Of a DNA stretch of 64,000 bases, positions 7,750-15,728 are shown piece by piece. The position numbers and the translations under genes were made by a program. The notes under the pieces are model-generated. The model was not told where the DNA came from and searched no databases. It saw only the letters and a program-made list of their open reading frames with translations. The DNA is from Kribbella caucasensis (GTDB taxonomy: Bacteria > Actinomycetota > Actinomycetes > Propionibacteriales > Kribbellaceae): NCBI RefSeq assembly GCF_004361855.1, contig NZ_SNWQ01000020.1, positions 62,001-126,000 of the forward strand, in the 5' to 3' direction. Numbering within the stretch: the stretch's first letter is position 1; every line of letters begins with the position of its first letter.

Positions 7750-8439
7750 CTAGGGGAGGCGCCAGTCGATAGGGGCGCCGCCCTGTTCGGCAAGGAGGGC
7801 GTTGACGCGGCTGAACGGGCGGGACCCGAAGAAGCCGCGGTCGGCCGACATCGGGCTGGGGTGGGCGCTCTCGATGGACGGGACCGTGCCGAGCATCGGC
7901 TTGAGCGTCTGTGCGTCGCGGCCCCAGAGGATCGCGACGAGCGGACCGCCACGCGCGACCAGTGCGCGGATCGCCTGCTCGGTGACGGCCTCCCACCCCT
8001 TGCCCCGGTGCGAGGCGGGCTTACCTGGTTGCACGGTGAGCACCCTGTTGAGCATCAGCACGCCCTGGTCGGCCCAGGGAGTCAGGTCGCCGTTCGAGGG
8101 CGCGGGGGCGTCCACGTCGGCCATCAGTTCGCGGTAGATGTTCGCCAGGCTGCGCGGGATCGGGCGCACATCGGGTGCGACCGAGAAGCTCAGGCCGACC
8201 GGATGGCCCGGTGTCGGGTACGGATCCTGGCCGACCACCAGCACTTTTACATTGGCGAGCGGCCGCTGGAACGCTCGCAGTACGTTCTCCCCGGCCGGCA
8301 GATAGCCGCGTCCGGCGGCGATCTCGTCCCGCAGGAACTCGCCCATCCGGCTCACCGTCGCCTCGACCGGCGCGAGCGCCTCGGCCCAGTCCGGCGCGAT
8401 CAAATCACCCAACGTCTTCGGACTCACCCGCCCTAGCAT
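7750..8439 (-). CDS. ung: Uracil-DNA glycosylase (family 1)
   Basis: 229 residues from the ATG at 8439. Removes uracil from DNA as the first step of base-excision repair. GQDPYP at 70-75 contains the catalytic Asp (D72) that activates water. [13 protein letters not shown] and the [13 protein letters not shown] strand follow the family pattern. [19 protein letters not shown] is the minor-groove/leucine-loop segment with the catalytic His, although the usual Leu of HPSPLS is Met here. An in-frame GTG a few codons downstream is an alternative start; neither has a convincing ribosome site. A longer upstream reading frame exists but would overlap the divergent haemoglobin gene and is not homologous. 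Confidence 0.95.
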   Translation of the reverse strand: MLGRVSPKTLGDLIAPDWAEALAPVEATVSRMGEFLRDEIAAGRGYLPAGENVLRAFQRPLANVKVLVVGQDPYPTPGHPVGLSFSVAPDVRPIPRSLANIYRELMADVDAPAPSNGDLTPWADQGVLMLNRVLTVQPGKPASHRGKGWEAVTEQAIRALVARGGPLVAILWGRDAQTLKPMLGTVPSIESAHPSPMSADRGFFGSRPFSRVNALLAEQGGAPIDWRLP

Positions 8440-8497
8440 CGCAGAGCCGGCTGTGGTGTGCTGCATCCGGTTCGACGACTTCGACTGGGGGCCGGAC

Positions 8498-8944
8498 ATG
8501 GAGAGCGTGTACGAGGCCGCGGGCGGCAGCGAGGGCTTGATCCGGCTGGCCGCGGCGTGGCATTCGCGGGTGATGGCGGACGAGATCGTCAGCCACGCGT
8601 TCAGCCACGGATTCCATCCGCAGCACACCGAGCGACTCGCGGCGTACTGGGCCGAGGCCCTCGGCGGTCCCACCACGTACTCCGACACCTACGGAGACGA
8701 ATCCTCGGTCGTCCGGATCCACAGCGGCAACGGCCCACACGAGGAGATGGACCGCCGCGCGATCACCTGCTTTGACCAGGCCCTGCAGGACGTCGGCCTG
8801 GTCGCCGAGCCGCTTCGGCAGGTGTTGTACGACTACTTCGCCTGGGCCACCACGGTATCCATGACGCAGTACACCGGCGCTGCTGACGATGTCCCTCTCG
8901 GGCTGCGCATTCCACGCTGGTCCTGGGACGGCCTGCAGTCGTAG
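8498..8944 (+). CDS. Truncated haemoglobin (2-on-2 globin)
   Basis: 148 residues from the ATG at 8498, preceded by GGGGGCCGGAC. The N-terminal [25 protein letters not shown] fits the B and early E helices of truncated globins. [29 protein letters not shown] matches the family region carrying the proximal His and the group II signature YW..LGGP. The protein should bind haem and O2 or NO. It is divergent from ung with only 58 bases between starts. The frame is open upstream to a GTG at 8453, so a slightly longer N-terminus is possible. Confidence 0.85.
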   Translation: MESVYEAAGGSEGLIRLAAAWHSRVMADEIVSHAFSHGFHPQHTERLAAYWAEALGGPTTYSDTYGDESSVVRIHSGNGPHEEMDRRAITCFDQALQDVGLVAEPLRQVLYDYFAWATTVSMTQYTGAADDVPLGLRIPRWSWDGLQS

Positions 8945-8962
8945 GCGGATTATGGTGGGCCA

Positions 8963-9358
8963 ATGAACCACGAGACCGCCCAGGGCTGGCTCAACCGGTA
9001 CGTCGACGCGTGGCTGTCCTACGACCCGGACGACATCGCAGACCTGTTCACTGAAGACGTCGCCTACCGCTATCACCCGTACGACGACCCGATCGTCGGC
9101 CGGGACGCCGTCGTCGCCTCCTGGCTCGGGGAGGACACGTCGGGCGTGGCCTCCACCCGCGACGCACCCGGCACCTACGAAGCCGAGTACTCCCCGGTCG
9201 CCGTCGACGGCGACACCGTAGTAGCCACCGGCACCTCCCACTACCGTGAGGTCCCCGGCGGCGCGATCGTCCGCACCTTCGAAAACTGCTTCATCATCCG
9301 CTTCGACACAGAAGCCCGCTGCCGAGAGTTCACCGAGTACTACATCCGCCACCCCTGA
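8963..9358 (+). CDS. SnoaL/NTF2-like fold protein
   Basis: 131 residues. The N-terminal helix AQGWLNRYVDAWLSYDPDDIADLFTEDVAYRYHPYDDPIVGRDAVVASWL is the characteristic start of the NTF2-like cone fold. It is followed by alternating strands (YEAEYSPVAVDGDTVVATGTSHYRE) and ends with REFTEYYIRHP. Such proteins are small enzymes or binding proteins; nothing here fixes the ligand. It begins 18 bases after the globin stop and is probably cotranscribed with it. Confidence 0.8.
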   Translation: MNHETAQGWLNRYVDAWLSYDPDDIADLFTEDVAYRYHPYDDPIVGRDAVVASWLGEDTSGVASTRDAPGTYEAEYSPVAVDGDTVVATGTSHYREVPGGAIVRTFENCFIIRFDTEARCREFTEYYIRHP

Positions 9359-9497
9359 ACAGCACGGCATCCACTGTCGGCGTACCGAAAGTCCTCGGAA
9401 GAAATTCGGGAGGCGGTGTCGGATCGGGGTCGATGGCTTCGTAGCAGGGGTGAGCGGCCGCCCACGAGGGCGCCCCACCGTACTCGAGGAGAGCATC

Positions 9498-10079
9498 ATG
9501 ACCGCTACCTACACCTTCGACATCTTCTCCAGCCTCGACGGCTTCGGCTCCCACAGTGGCAACTGGGGCGGCTACTGGGGCAAGCAAGGCCCCGAACTGC
9601 TCGACCACCGCCTCGCCCTGTACGGCGAACAGCAGCGGATGGTCTTTGGGGCCAACACGTATAGGGCGTTCGCGCGGATGCTGGCCTCGAGCACCGAGGA
9701 CTCCGAGGTCCGTGACCCCTGGGTCACCCGGATGAGGAACCTGCCGGCAACGGTGGTGTCGAGCACACTCGAAGGACCCCTCGACTGGCCGGACGCGACC
9801 CTCGTGAGCGGCGACGCCGGCGACGTCGTCGCCCGGCTCAAGGAGGAGTCCGGGGTGCCGTTGCGCTCGCACGGCAGCCTGTCGCTGAACCGGGCGCTGA
9901 TGGCTGCCGGTCTGGTCGACCGCGTCCAGGTGACGCTCTTCCCGGTGATCACCGGTCAGACCGGAGTGGATCCGATCTTCCAGGGTGCGGCCGACTTCGA
10001 CCTCGAACTGATCGAGAGCCGCACGCTCGACGGCAACATCCAAGAGCTCATCTACCGGCCCACCCTGCACGCCAGCTGA
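9498..10079 (+). CDS. Dihydrofolate-reductase-fold protein (RibD C-terminal type)
   Basis: 193 residues, start ATG 9498 behind GAGGAG. TYTFDIFSSLDGFGS is the first strand of the RibD_C/DHFR-like fold. MVFGANTYRAFARML is the conserved GxxTY nucleotide-binding region. GVPLRSHGSLSLNRALMAAGLVDRVQVTLFPVITG resembles the GGGSLA..L...GLVDE.....PVxxGxG motif of this family, with the usual Gly-rich turn altered to SHGSL. Probably an NADPH-dependent reductase of unknown substrate. Confidence 0.82.
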   Translation: MTATYTFDIFSSLDGFGSHSGNWGGYWGKQGPELLDHRLALYGEQQRMVFGANTYRAFARMLASSTEDSEVRDPWVTRMRNLPATVVSSTLEGPLDWPDATLVSGDAGDVVARLKEESGVPLRSHGSLSLNRALMAAGLVDRVQVTLFPVITGQTGVDPIFQGAADFDLELIESRTLDGNIQELIYRPTLHAS

Positions 10080-10179
10080 CCAGGGCCAGGTCTGGGGTTC
10101 ACCGGGTGGCCTCGAAAAGTCTTGTCTTGTTGGTGTGTCGTTGCCTTAAGCGCTTGTTTGGGTTGGTAGGAATGGAGAT

Positions 10180-10211
10180 GGCCCCGCAAAGTATGAGATT
10201 GCGGGGCCTTT
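10180..10211 (+). terminator. Intrinsic terminator with T-run
   Basis: Perfect 10-bp arms GGCCCCGCAA and TTGCGGGGCC with a 9-base loop are followed by TTT. The hairpin is between convergent genes and can also act for the minus-strand gene ending at 10225. Confidence 0.75.
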
Positions 10212-10224
10212 GACGTGTTCGGGG

Positions 10225-10746
10225 TCAGTTTGCGAGGTGGCGGAGGGCTCGGGTGTAGCGGTGGGCGAAGAAGGATTGGGCCTTGCGGGATGCGGGGCCG
10301 CCCAGTCGGGTGTACCAGCTGGCGGGGCGGCTGTAGGCGAGGACGGTGAAGTAGACGTCCTCGCCCTCCCGGGTGATCACGAACGACTCTTCGCCGGACT
10401 CGGGGTGCCCGGGCAACGTCCCGTACGCGAAGCCGATGCGGTCCGGTTCGTCCACGGTCCAGACGACCCGGCAGGGGATCGGTACGCCGACCGGGCCGGT
10501 GCCGAGTCGGCCGAGTGAGTTGGTGCCGATCACTGCGGGACTCTCGGTCGCCTTGATCCGGATTCCGGCCGCGCTGTGCATCTTCCAGCTCATCAACGCG
10601 TCTCCGGCCCGGTGGAACACCGCGTCGCCGGTCCCGATGCGCGCGCGGTGTTCCAACCGGTGGTACCCGGACGGCGTCTCGGCGAACCGGGTCGCGCCGA
10701 CCACGTCGTACGAGAACCGCAGTCCCGCAAGGTCGCCCAGCTTCAT
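10225..10746 (-). CDS. DUF1990 family protein
   Basis: 173 residues. FSYDVVGATRFAETPSGYHRLEHRARIGTG is the hallmark N-terminus of DUF1990. The middle VGVPIPCRVVWTVDEPDRIGFAYGTLPGHPESGEESFVI is also conserved in the family. The C-terminus ends with an aromatic helix (SFFAHRYTRALRHLAN). The biochemical role is unknown. It follows the LCP gene by 9 bases on the same strand, so the two are an operon. Confidence 0.85.
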   Translation of the reverse strand: MKLGDLAGLRFSYDVVGATRFAETPSGYHRLEHRARIGTGDAVFHRAGDALMSWKMHSAAGIRIKATESPAVIGTNSLGRLGTGPVGVPIPCRVVWTVDEPDRIGFAYGTLPGHPESGEESFVITREGEDVYFTVLAYSRPASWYTRLGGPASRKAQSFFAHRYTRALRHLAN

Positions 10747-10755
10747 CGCCGGCGG

Positions 10756-11748
10756 TCAGCTGCTCTTCAGGCCGGTGGTCTTGTCCTGCTTCAACGCCTG
10801 GAAGAGCGCCTTGGCCTTGGTCCGGTCCCACTGCACCGTGTTGCCGCTGCTCGCGATCGGCACGGTCATGGTGATCCCGTCACCACCGCCCGCGACCGAC
10901 CTCATGCCCTGCGCGAACCGGTACAGCTCGACCGGGCTCATTTCCTTGTCGATGGACAACGCGCCGGCGCTCGCGGTGCTGAGGCGGAAGTACCGGATCG
11001 GGTTGAAGAACGTGGCCGGCGAGATCGCCTTGTCCGCGACCGCGCCGATCATCTCGCGTTGCCGCTTGACCCGGCCGAGGTCGCCCTCTTTGTCGGCGTA
11101 CCGGTACCGGACGTAGCCGAGCGCCTTCGGGCCGTCGAGCTCCTGGCATCCGGCCGGCAGGTTGATGTGCGCCTTCTGGTCCTTGATCGCCTTGGGCGGA
11201 CACATCTCGATGCCGCCGAGGCTGTCGATGATCGAGGAGAAACCGCCGAACCCGATCTCGACGTAGTGGTCGACGCGCAGACCGGTCGCGCCCTCGACCG
11301 TCTTGATCAGCAGCGGGGCGCCGCCCCAGGAGTAAGCAGCGTTGATCCTGCTCCGGCCGTGGCCGGGAACCGGTACGTAGCTGTCCCGCGGCAGGCTGAT
11401 CAGCACGGTCGGCCCGGATTCCGGGACGTGCATCAGCATGATGGTGTCGGTCCGCTTGCCTTCGACGGAACCCGTGCCGAGCTTCTTCTTCTCCTCGGCG
11501 CTGAGGCCCTCGCGGCTGTCGGAACCGACCATCAGGTACGTCGTGCCGGGGGTCTCCGCCGGGCGGTCGCCGGTGGGCATCGCGTCGACCTTCTCGATCT
11601 TGTTCCACGCGAACAGCGGGACGCAGATCAGCATCAGGACGAACAACAGGATGACCAGTCCGAGGATCCGGCCGAACCAGTTCCGCCGCTTCTTGCGAAC
11701 GGGCGGCCGGCTGACGTAGCGCGGGTCGAGGGGCTGCGGTTGGCTCAT
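10756..11748 (-). CDS. LytR-CpsA-Psr (LCP) family cell-wall ligase
   Basis: 330 residues from the ATG at 11748 (MSQPQPLDPRYVS). A short basic cytoplasmic tail (RKKRRNWFGR) is followed by one transmembrane helix near residues 28-50. The LCP domain then shows its core motifs: YLMVGSDSRE, GKRTDTIMLMHV and SLPRDSYVPVPGHGRSRINAAYSWGG, with the acidic and arginine residues that bind the polyprenyl pyrophosphate. These enzymes transfer glycopolymers from lipid carriers to peptidoglycan. The frame is open upstream to 11985, but that part is low-complexity and contains the 21-bp repeats, so it is untranslated in my reading. Confidence 0.93.
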   Translation of the reverse strand: MSQPQPLDPRYVSRPPVRKKRRNWFGRILGLVILLFVLMLICVPLFAWNKIEKVDAMPTGDRPAETPGTTYLMVGSDSREGLSAEEKKKLGTGSVEGKRTDTIMLMHVPESGPTVLISLPRDSYVPVPGHGRSRINAAYSWGGAPLLIKTVEGATGLRVDHYVEIGFGGFSSIIDSLGGIEMCPPKAIKDQKAHINLPAGCQELDGPKALGYVRYRYADKEGDLGRVKRQREMIGAVADKAISPATFFNPIRYFRLSTASAGALSIDKEMSPVELYRFAQGMRSVAGGGDGITMTVPIASSGNTVQWDRTKAKALFQALKQDKTTGLKSS

Positions 11749-11865
11749 GCCTCGACCGTATCGGGACGCGGTTGCACGCACCTCACCCCGTCGGAGGGTT
11801 TCCGGCCCCAGACTTTCAGACCCGGGCACCCGCCGGCCTCCGCCGAAAGAACGAAATCCACCCGA

Positions 11866-11920
11866 CGACCGAACCAATCGCGCCGCCGACCGATCCAACG
11901 CGCCCGCCGACCGAACCAGA
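11866..11920. repeat. 21-bp tandem repeat in the LCP/HU intergenic region
   Basis: Two full units starting CGACCGAACC (11866-11886) and CGACCGATCC (11887-11907) and a partial third (11908-11920) lie head to tail. A spacing of 21 bp is two helical turns, so they could be protein-binding repeats or slippage products. They lie between divergent LCP and HU genes. Confidence 0.65.
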
Positions 11921-11929
11921 TCCTCTCCC

Positions 11930-11951
11930 ACCCATGACATTTGTCGTGGGT
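11930..11951. promoter_or_regulatory. Near-perfect inverted repeat in a divergent promoter region
   Basis: ACCCATGACA and TGTCGTGGGT are complementary at 9 of 10 positions with a 2-base centre. The site is upstream of both the LCP gene (minus) and the HU-like gene (plus) and has operator geometry. The cognate protein is not evident. Confidence 0.45.
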
Positions 11952-12059
11952 CGGATTGTGGGATCTTCTCGCTAACGACAATCATTTCGGTTAAGGTGTG
12001 TGGCGATCGACCGGGTGGCGTTTGGGGTGCCGCGCGGCGGAACGAGTCTGAGGAGAGCC

Positions 12060-12353
12060 GTGAATCGCAACGAGCTGGTCGCCGGTGTGGCGTCGAAGGC
12101 GGGCATTCCGCGGAACCAGGCCGAGAAGGTCCTCGACGCGCTGGGCGACGTCGTCACCGAGGCCGTGCACAAGGGTGACAAGGTGTCGCTGACCGGCCTG
12201 CTGAGTATCGAGCGGGTCATGCGCGCCCCGCGTACCGGCCGCAATCCCCAGACCGGCGAACCGCTGTCGATCCCGGCCGGCTACTCGGTCCGGCTGTCCT
12301 GCGGCAGCCGGCTGAAGGCCGCCGCCCGCGGTGATCTGCGGACCATCTCCTGA
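12060..12353 (+). CDS. HU-family nucleoid protein (divergent)
   Basis: 97 residues from a GTG at 12060 placed 6 bases after GAGGAG. VNRNELVAGVASKAGIPRNQAEKVLDALGDVVTEAVHKGDKVSL is the standard helical dimerisation half. RTGRNPQTGEPLSIPAG contains the DNA-intercalating arm with its proline. The usual GFGxF turn reads TGLLSIE here, so the beta-saddle is diverged, and there is no Lys/Ala-rich actinobacterial tail. It should bind DNA non-specifically or at bends. Upstream lie an inverted repeat (11930-11951) and TTAAGG, a weak -10. Confidence 0.88.
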   Translation: MNRNELVAGVASKAGIPRNQAEKVLDALGDVVTEAVHKGDKVSLTGLLSIERVMRAPRTGRNPQTGEPLSIPAGYSVRLSCGSRLKAAARGDLRTIS

Positions 12354-12391
12354 AGGCCCATCTCCTGAAAGCTCTGCCATAGAGAGACCGC

Positions 12392-12423
12392 TTGGCGCCC
12401 TCCGATCGTCCGGAGGGCGCCAA
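12392..12423. terminator. Strong bidirectional hairpin
   Basis: 13-bp perfect arms TTGGCGCCCTCCG and CGGAGGGCGCCAA enclose a 6-base loop, between convergent genes ending at 12353 and 12439. Confidence 0.75.
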
Positions 12424-12438
12424 CCGGTGTTTCAGGGG

Positions 12439-13530
12439 TCAGCGGTGAACCGCTGTCACCCAGTACTCCGTCTCGGGGGTGGGCGTGGTGCCGAAGCGGG
12501 CGTTCGGGAGGTAGATGCGGTCGTCGAAGAACGCCGCTGTGGTTGGGATGTCGAAGTCGGTGCTGGTGATCTCGCGGATCAGTGCCCCACTGGTGCCTGA
12601 CTCGTTCAGGTCGAGGACTGCGATCTTGTTCAGCCGGTTCTGGACGACGTACATGGTGTCGTTCGAGCGGAGCAGGCCGTCGCCGTTGGTCATCACCGCG
12701 CCGCCGAGGTCGATCTTGCTGGTCACGCCGGTGCGCGGGTCGACCTTGAACAGCGTGCCGGTCCCGGACTGGACGATGATCAGCGCCCGGCGGTCCGGTG
12801 TGAGCGCGATGCCGTTGGCGTTGTTGACCAGCGGGTCGTGTACGTAGTCGCCGGTCAGCGGAACCGTCTGCACCGCCGACGCCGCGGGGAGTTCGCCGTC
12901 GCGGCCGAGCGGGACCTTGTACAGCACGGGCTGCCGCGAGTCGGTGAACCAGGCGGCGTCCTTGCTCAGGATCACGTCGTTGACGAAGGTCGGCGTTGCG
13001 GTGGTGAACGTGTACGACGCCAGGACGTCGCCGGTACGGGTGTCGATCACCCGGCCGTTGCCATTGCCCGCGCCGGCCACGAACAGCCGGCCCTTGGCGT
13101 CCACCTTCATCCCGAGGGACGCCGTACCGGGGCCTGGGCTGAGGACGCGGCCGGTGCCGGTGCGCAGGTCGGCCACCCAGATGCGGCCGTCCACCCGGGA
13201 GCCGAAGTACGCCTTGGAGCCGGCGATGGCGATGCCCTCGGGCTGGAAATTGAGCGGTAGGTCGAAGTGCTTGGGGAAGCTGGCGGACTGCCCGGCCGGG
13301 GCGGCGGCGAGGGCGGTTGCGGTGTTGGTCGTTTGGCCGAACCTGATCCGGCCGCAATGCTCGTCGTCGACGCTGTCTCTCGCGGGAGCGCCGACGGCTG
13401 CAGCAGCAGCCGCGTCAGCGGGTGCCGCTGTGGTGGCCGAGGCGGTGCTGAGAGTGGTGAGAAGTAGGGCGGAAAGACCGACGGTCGCAGTGAGGGTACG
13501 GCCAAGCTGTGTGGACAGCGGGCGTGACAT
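12439..13530 (-). CDS. Secreted beta-propeller protein (SMP-30/NHL-like)
   Basis: 363 residues from the ATG at 13530, which follows AGGAGGAACCGCTC. A Sec signal peptide (RTLTATVGLSALLLTTLSTASA) is followed by an Ala-rich stretch. Repeated propeller blades then appear: NFQPEGIAIAGSKAYFGSRVDGRIWVADL, ASLGMKVDAKGRLFVAGA and VNNANGIALTPDRRALIIVQSGTGTLFKVD. The pattern matches SMP-30/gluconolactonase-like six-bladed propellers, where Asn and Glu residues hold a metal. A specific lactonase activity is not supported. Transcribed alone and divergent from the M13 peptidase gene. Confidence 0.75.
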   Translation of the reverse strand: MSRPLSTQLGRTLTATVGLSALLLTTLSTASATTAAPADAAAAAAVGAPARDSVDDEHCGRIRFGQTTNTATALAAAPAGQSASFPKHFDLPLNFQPEGIAIAGSKAYFGSRVDGRIWVADLRTGTGRVLSPGPGTASLGMKVDAKGRLFVAGAGNGNGRVIDTRTGDVLASYTFTTATPTFVNDVILSKDAAWFTDSRQPVLYKVPLGRDGELPAASAVQTVPLTGDYVHDPLVNNANGIALTPDRRALIIVQSGTGTLFKVDPRTGVTSKIDLGGAVMTNGDGLLRSNDTMYVVQNRLNKIAVLDLNESGTSGALIREITSTDFDIPTTAAFFDDRIYLPNARFGTTPTPETEYWVTAVHR

Positions 13531-13715
13531 GAGCGGTTCCTCCTGGTCGGTGACCTTGAGTCGGCTCGATGCCCCCGGAGTAGCCGACACGCGGCTGATT
13601 TTGCCTTCAACCGTAGAACAACGAACGACCGTGCTGAATGGTTCAACTGCAACGCCAGCTCTCACCAGGTACTGTCGCGGCAAGCGTTGTCGCAGAGCGA
13701 GGGAGCAAGGGATCG

Positions 13716-15671
13716 ATGACGGCAGGTATCGACGTTTCGGGGCTGTCCAGCACGGTTCGGGCGCAGGACGATCTGTACCGGTACGCCAACGGACCGTGGC
13801 TGGAGCAGCACGAGATCCCGGCGGACAAGGCGATCTACGGCGCCTTCCACGCCCTCTGGGACACCGCTGAGCAGACCGTCCGGACGATCGTGGAGAAGAC
13901 CGCCGCCGCCGAGCACCCGGAGGGATCCGAGGCGCGCAAGATCGGCGACCTCTACACCAGCTTCATGGACGAGGAGACGATCGAGCGGCTCGGCGCCGGC
14001 CCGATCGCGGATGAGCTCGCACTCGTCGCCGGAGTACAGGACCAGGCCGGGTTCGTCGCGGCCCTCGGGCAGCTGGAGTTGCAGGGCGTCGGCGGAGTTT
14101 TCCACTACTGGGTGGACGCGGACGCGAAGAAGTCCGACGAGTACGTCGTGTACGTGACGCAGGGCGGGCTCAGTCTCCCGGACGAGTCGTACTACCGCGA
14201 GGACACGTTCGCGGAGATCCGGGCGGCGTTCGTCGAGCACGTCGCGCGGATGCTGGAGCTCGCCGGAATCGCGGATCCGGCCGGTGCGGCTGAGCGGATC
14301 CTCGCGCTCGAGACCCGGCTCGCCGCGAACCACTGGGACCGGGTGAAGGACCGTGACGTCACCCAGACGTACAACAAGCTGGATCGGGCCGCGCTGGGCG
14401 AGTTGACTCCCGGGCTCGACTGGTCCGTGTGGCTGAGCAACGCCGGTGTGCCGGAGAGCGCGTTCGAGCAGCTGGTGGTGCGGGAGCCCGACTTCCTCAC
14501 CGCGGCTGCCGCGGCGTTGCAGGAGGTTGAGCTGGATCACTGGAAGGAGTGGCTCAGCTGGCGTGTCGTGCACAACGCGGCCCCGCTGCTGAGCAGCGCC
14601 TTCGTGACGGAGAACTTCGACTTCTTCGGTCGCAAGCTGACCGGCGCCCCCGAGCTGCGCGAGCGGTGGAAGCGCGGCCTCGGTGCGGTCGAGTCGGCGC
14701 TCGGCGAGGCCGTCGGCCAGCTGTACGTCGCGGAGTATTTCCCGCCGGTCGCGAAGGCCCGGATGGTCGAGCTGGTCGGCAACCTGGTCGAGGCGTACCG
14801 GCAGCGGATCGAGGCGCTCGACTGGATGAGTCCGGAGACGCGGCAGCGGGCGCTGGACAAGCTCGGCCTGTTCACGCCGAAGATCGGCTACCCGGACAAG
14901 TGGAAGGACTACAGCAAGCTCGAGGTCCGGGCCGACGACCTGGTCGGCAACGTCCGGCGGTCCGTCGCGGTCGAGACCGAGCGTGACCTGGACAAGCTCG
15001 GTCAGCCGGTCGACCGGGACGAGTGGAAGATGACGCCGCAGACGGTCAACGCGTACTACAACCCGCGGATGAACGAGATCGTCTTCCCGGCCGGGATCCT
15101 GCAGCCGCCGTTCTTCGACCTGGACGCCGACGACTCGGTGAACTACGGCGCGATCGGTGCGGTGATCGGGCACGAGATCGGGCACGGATTCGACGACCAG
15201 GGCTCGAAGTACGACGGCGACGGGAACCTGAGCGAGTGGTGGACCGATGCGGACCGGGCGGCGTTCGAGGAGCGCGCGAACAAGCTGGTCGAGCAGTACA
15301 ACGTGCTCGAGCCGGCCGAGGCCCCGGGGCACCAGGTGAACGGCGCGCTCACGCTCGGGGAGAACATCGGGGATCTCGGCGGCCTGTCGATCGCGCACAC
15401 GGCGTACGAGATCTCCCTCGGCGGTGCGGAGCCGCCGGTGATCGACGGGCTGACCGGCTGGCAGCGGTTCTTCCTGTCCTGGGCCGGCGCGTGGTCGACC
15501 AAGACTCGTGAGGCCGAGGTGATCCGCCGGCTGGCGCTGGATCCACACTCGCCGCCGGAGTTCCGCTGCAACGCGGTGGTGCGCAACATCGACGCGTTCC
15601 ACCGGGCGTTCGAGGTGTCGGAGTCCGACAAGATGTGGCTGGCCGAGGAGTCCCGCGTTCGCATCTGGTGA
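13716..15671 (+). CDS. M13-family zinc metallopeptidase (neprilysin/PepO type)
   Basis: 651 residues from the ATG at 13716. DDLYRYANGPWLEQHEIPADKAIYGAF is the conserved start of bacterial M13 oligopeptidases. The catalytic region is near residues 487-491: AIGAVIGHEIGHGFDDQGSKYDGDG, where HEIGH holds the two zinc His and the catalytic Glu. TLGENIGDLGGLSIAHTAYE carries the third ligand (ENxxD), and CNAVVRNIDAFHRAFEV is the substrate-binding end. There is no signal peptide, so it is probably a cytoplasmic or unconventionally exported oligopeptidase. Confidence 0.95.
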   Translation: MTAGIDVSGLSSTVRAQDDLYRYANGPWLEQHEIPADKAIYGAFHALWDTAEQTVRTIVEKTAAAEHPEGSEARKIGDLYTSFMDEETIERLGAGPIADELALVAGVQDQAGFVAALGQLELQGVGGVFHYWVDADAKKSDEYVVYVTQGGLSLPDESYYREDTFAEIRAAFVEHVARMLELAGIADPAGAAERILALETRLAANHWDRVKDRDVTQTYNKLDRAALGELTPGLDWSVWLSNAGVPESAFEQLVVREPDFLTAAAAALQEVELDHWKEWLSWRVVHNAAPLLSSAFVTENFDFFGRKLTGAPELRERWKRGLGAVESALGEAVGQLYVAEYFPPVAKARMVELVGNLVEAYRQRIEALDWMSPETRQRALDKLGLFTPKIGYPDKWKDYSKLEVRADDLVGNVRRSVAVETERDLDKLGQPVDRDEWKMTPQTVNAYYNPRMNEIVFPAGILQPPFFDLDADDSVNYGAIGAVIGHEIGHGFDDQGSKYDGDGNLSEWWTDADRAAFEERANKLVEQYNVLEPAEAPGHQVNGALTLGENIGDLGGLSIAHTAYEISLGGAEPPVIDGLTGWQRFFLSWAGAWSTKTREAEVIRRLALDPHSPPEFRCNAVVRNIDAFHRAFEVSESDKMWLAEESRVRIW

Positions 15672-15678
15672 CGACTGT

Positions 15679-15723
15679 TCGGGGCGCGACCTCACCCGGT
15701 ACTGCGGGGAGGTCGCGCCCCGA
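15679..15723. terminator. 15-bp stem terminator between convergent peptidase genes
   Basis: TCGGGGCGCGACCTC and GAGGTCGCGCCCCGA are perfectly complementary over 15 bp with a 15-base loop. It lies 8 bases after the M13 stop and 6 bases before the end of the pepP gene. Confidence 0.8.
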
Positions 15724-15728
15724 TGCTG

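Noticed and set aside
11973-11993. Zur-type box upstream of the HU-like gene
   Set aside because: The sequence around ACAATCATTTC is only 7 of 10 symmetrical, and HU is not a known zinc gene. It is more likely promoter sequence.
13662-15695. 677-residue frame antisense to the M13 peptidase
   Set aside because: It mirrors the M13 gene. Its composition is the Leu/Arg/Val-rich pattern of high-GC antisense frames and it has no motif.
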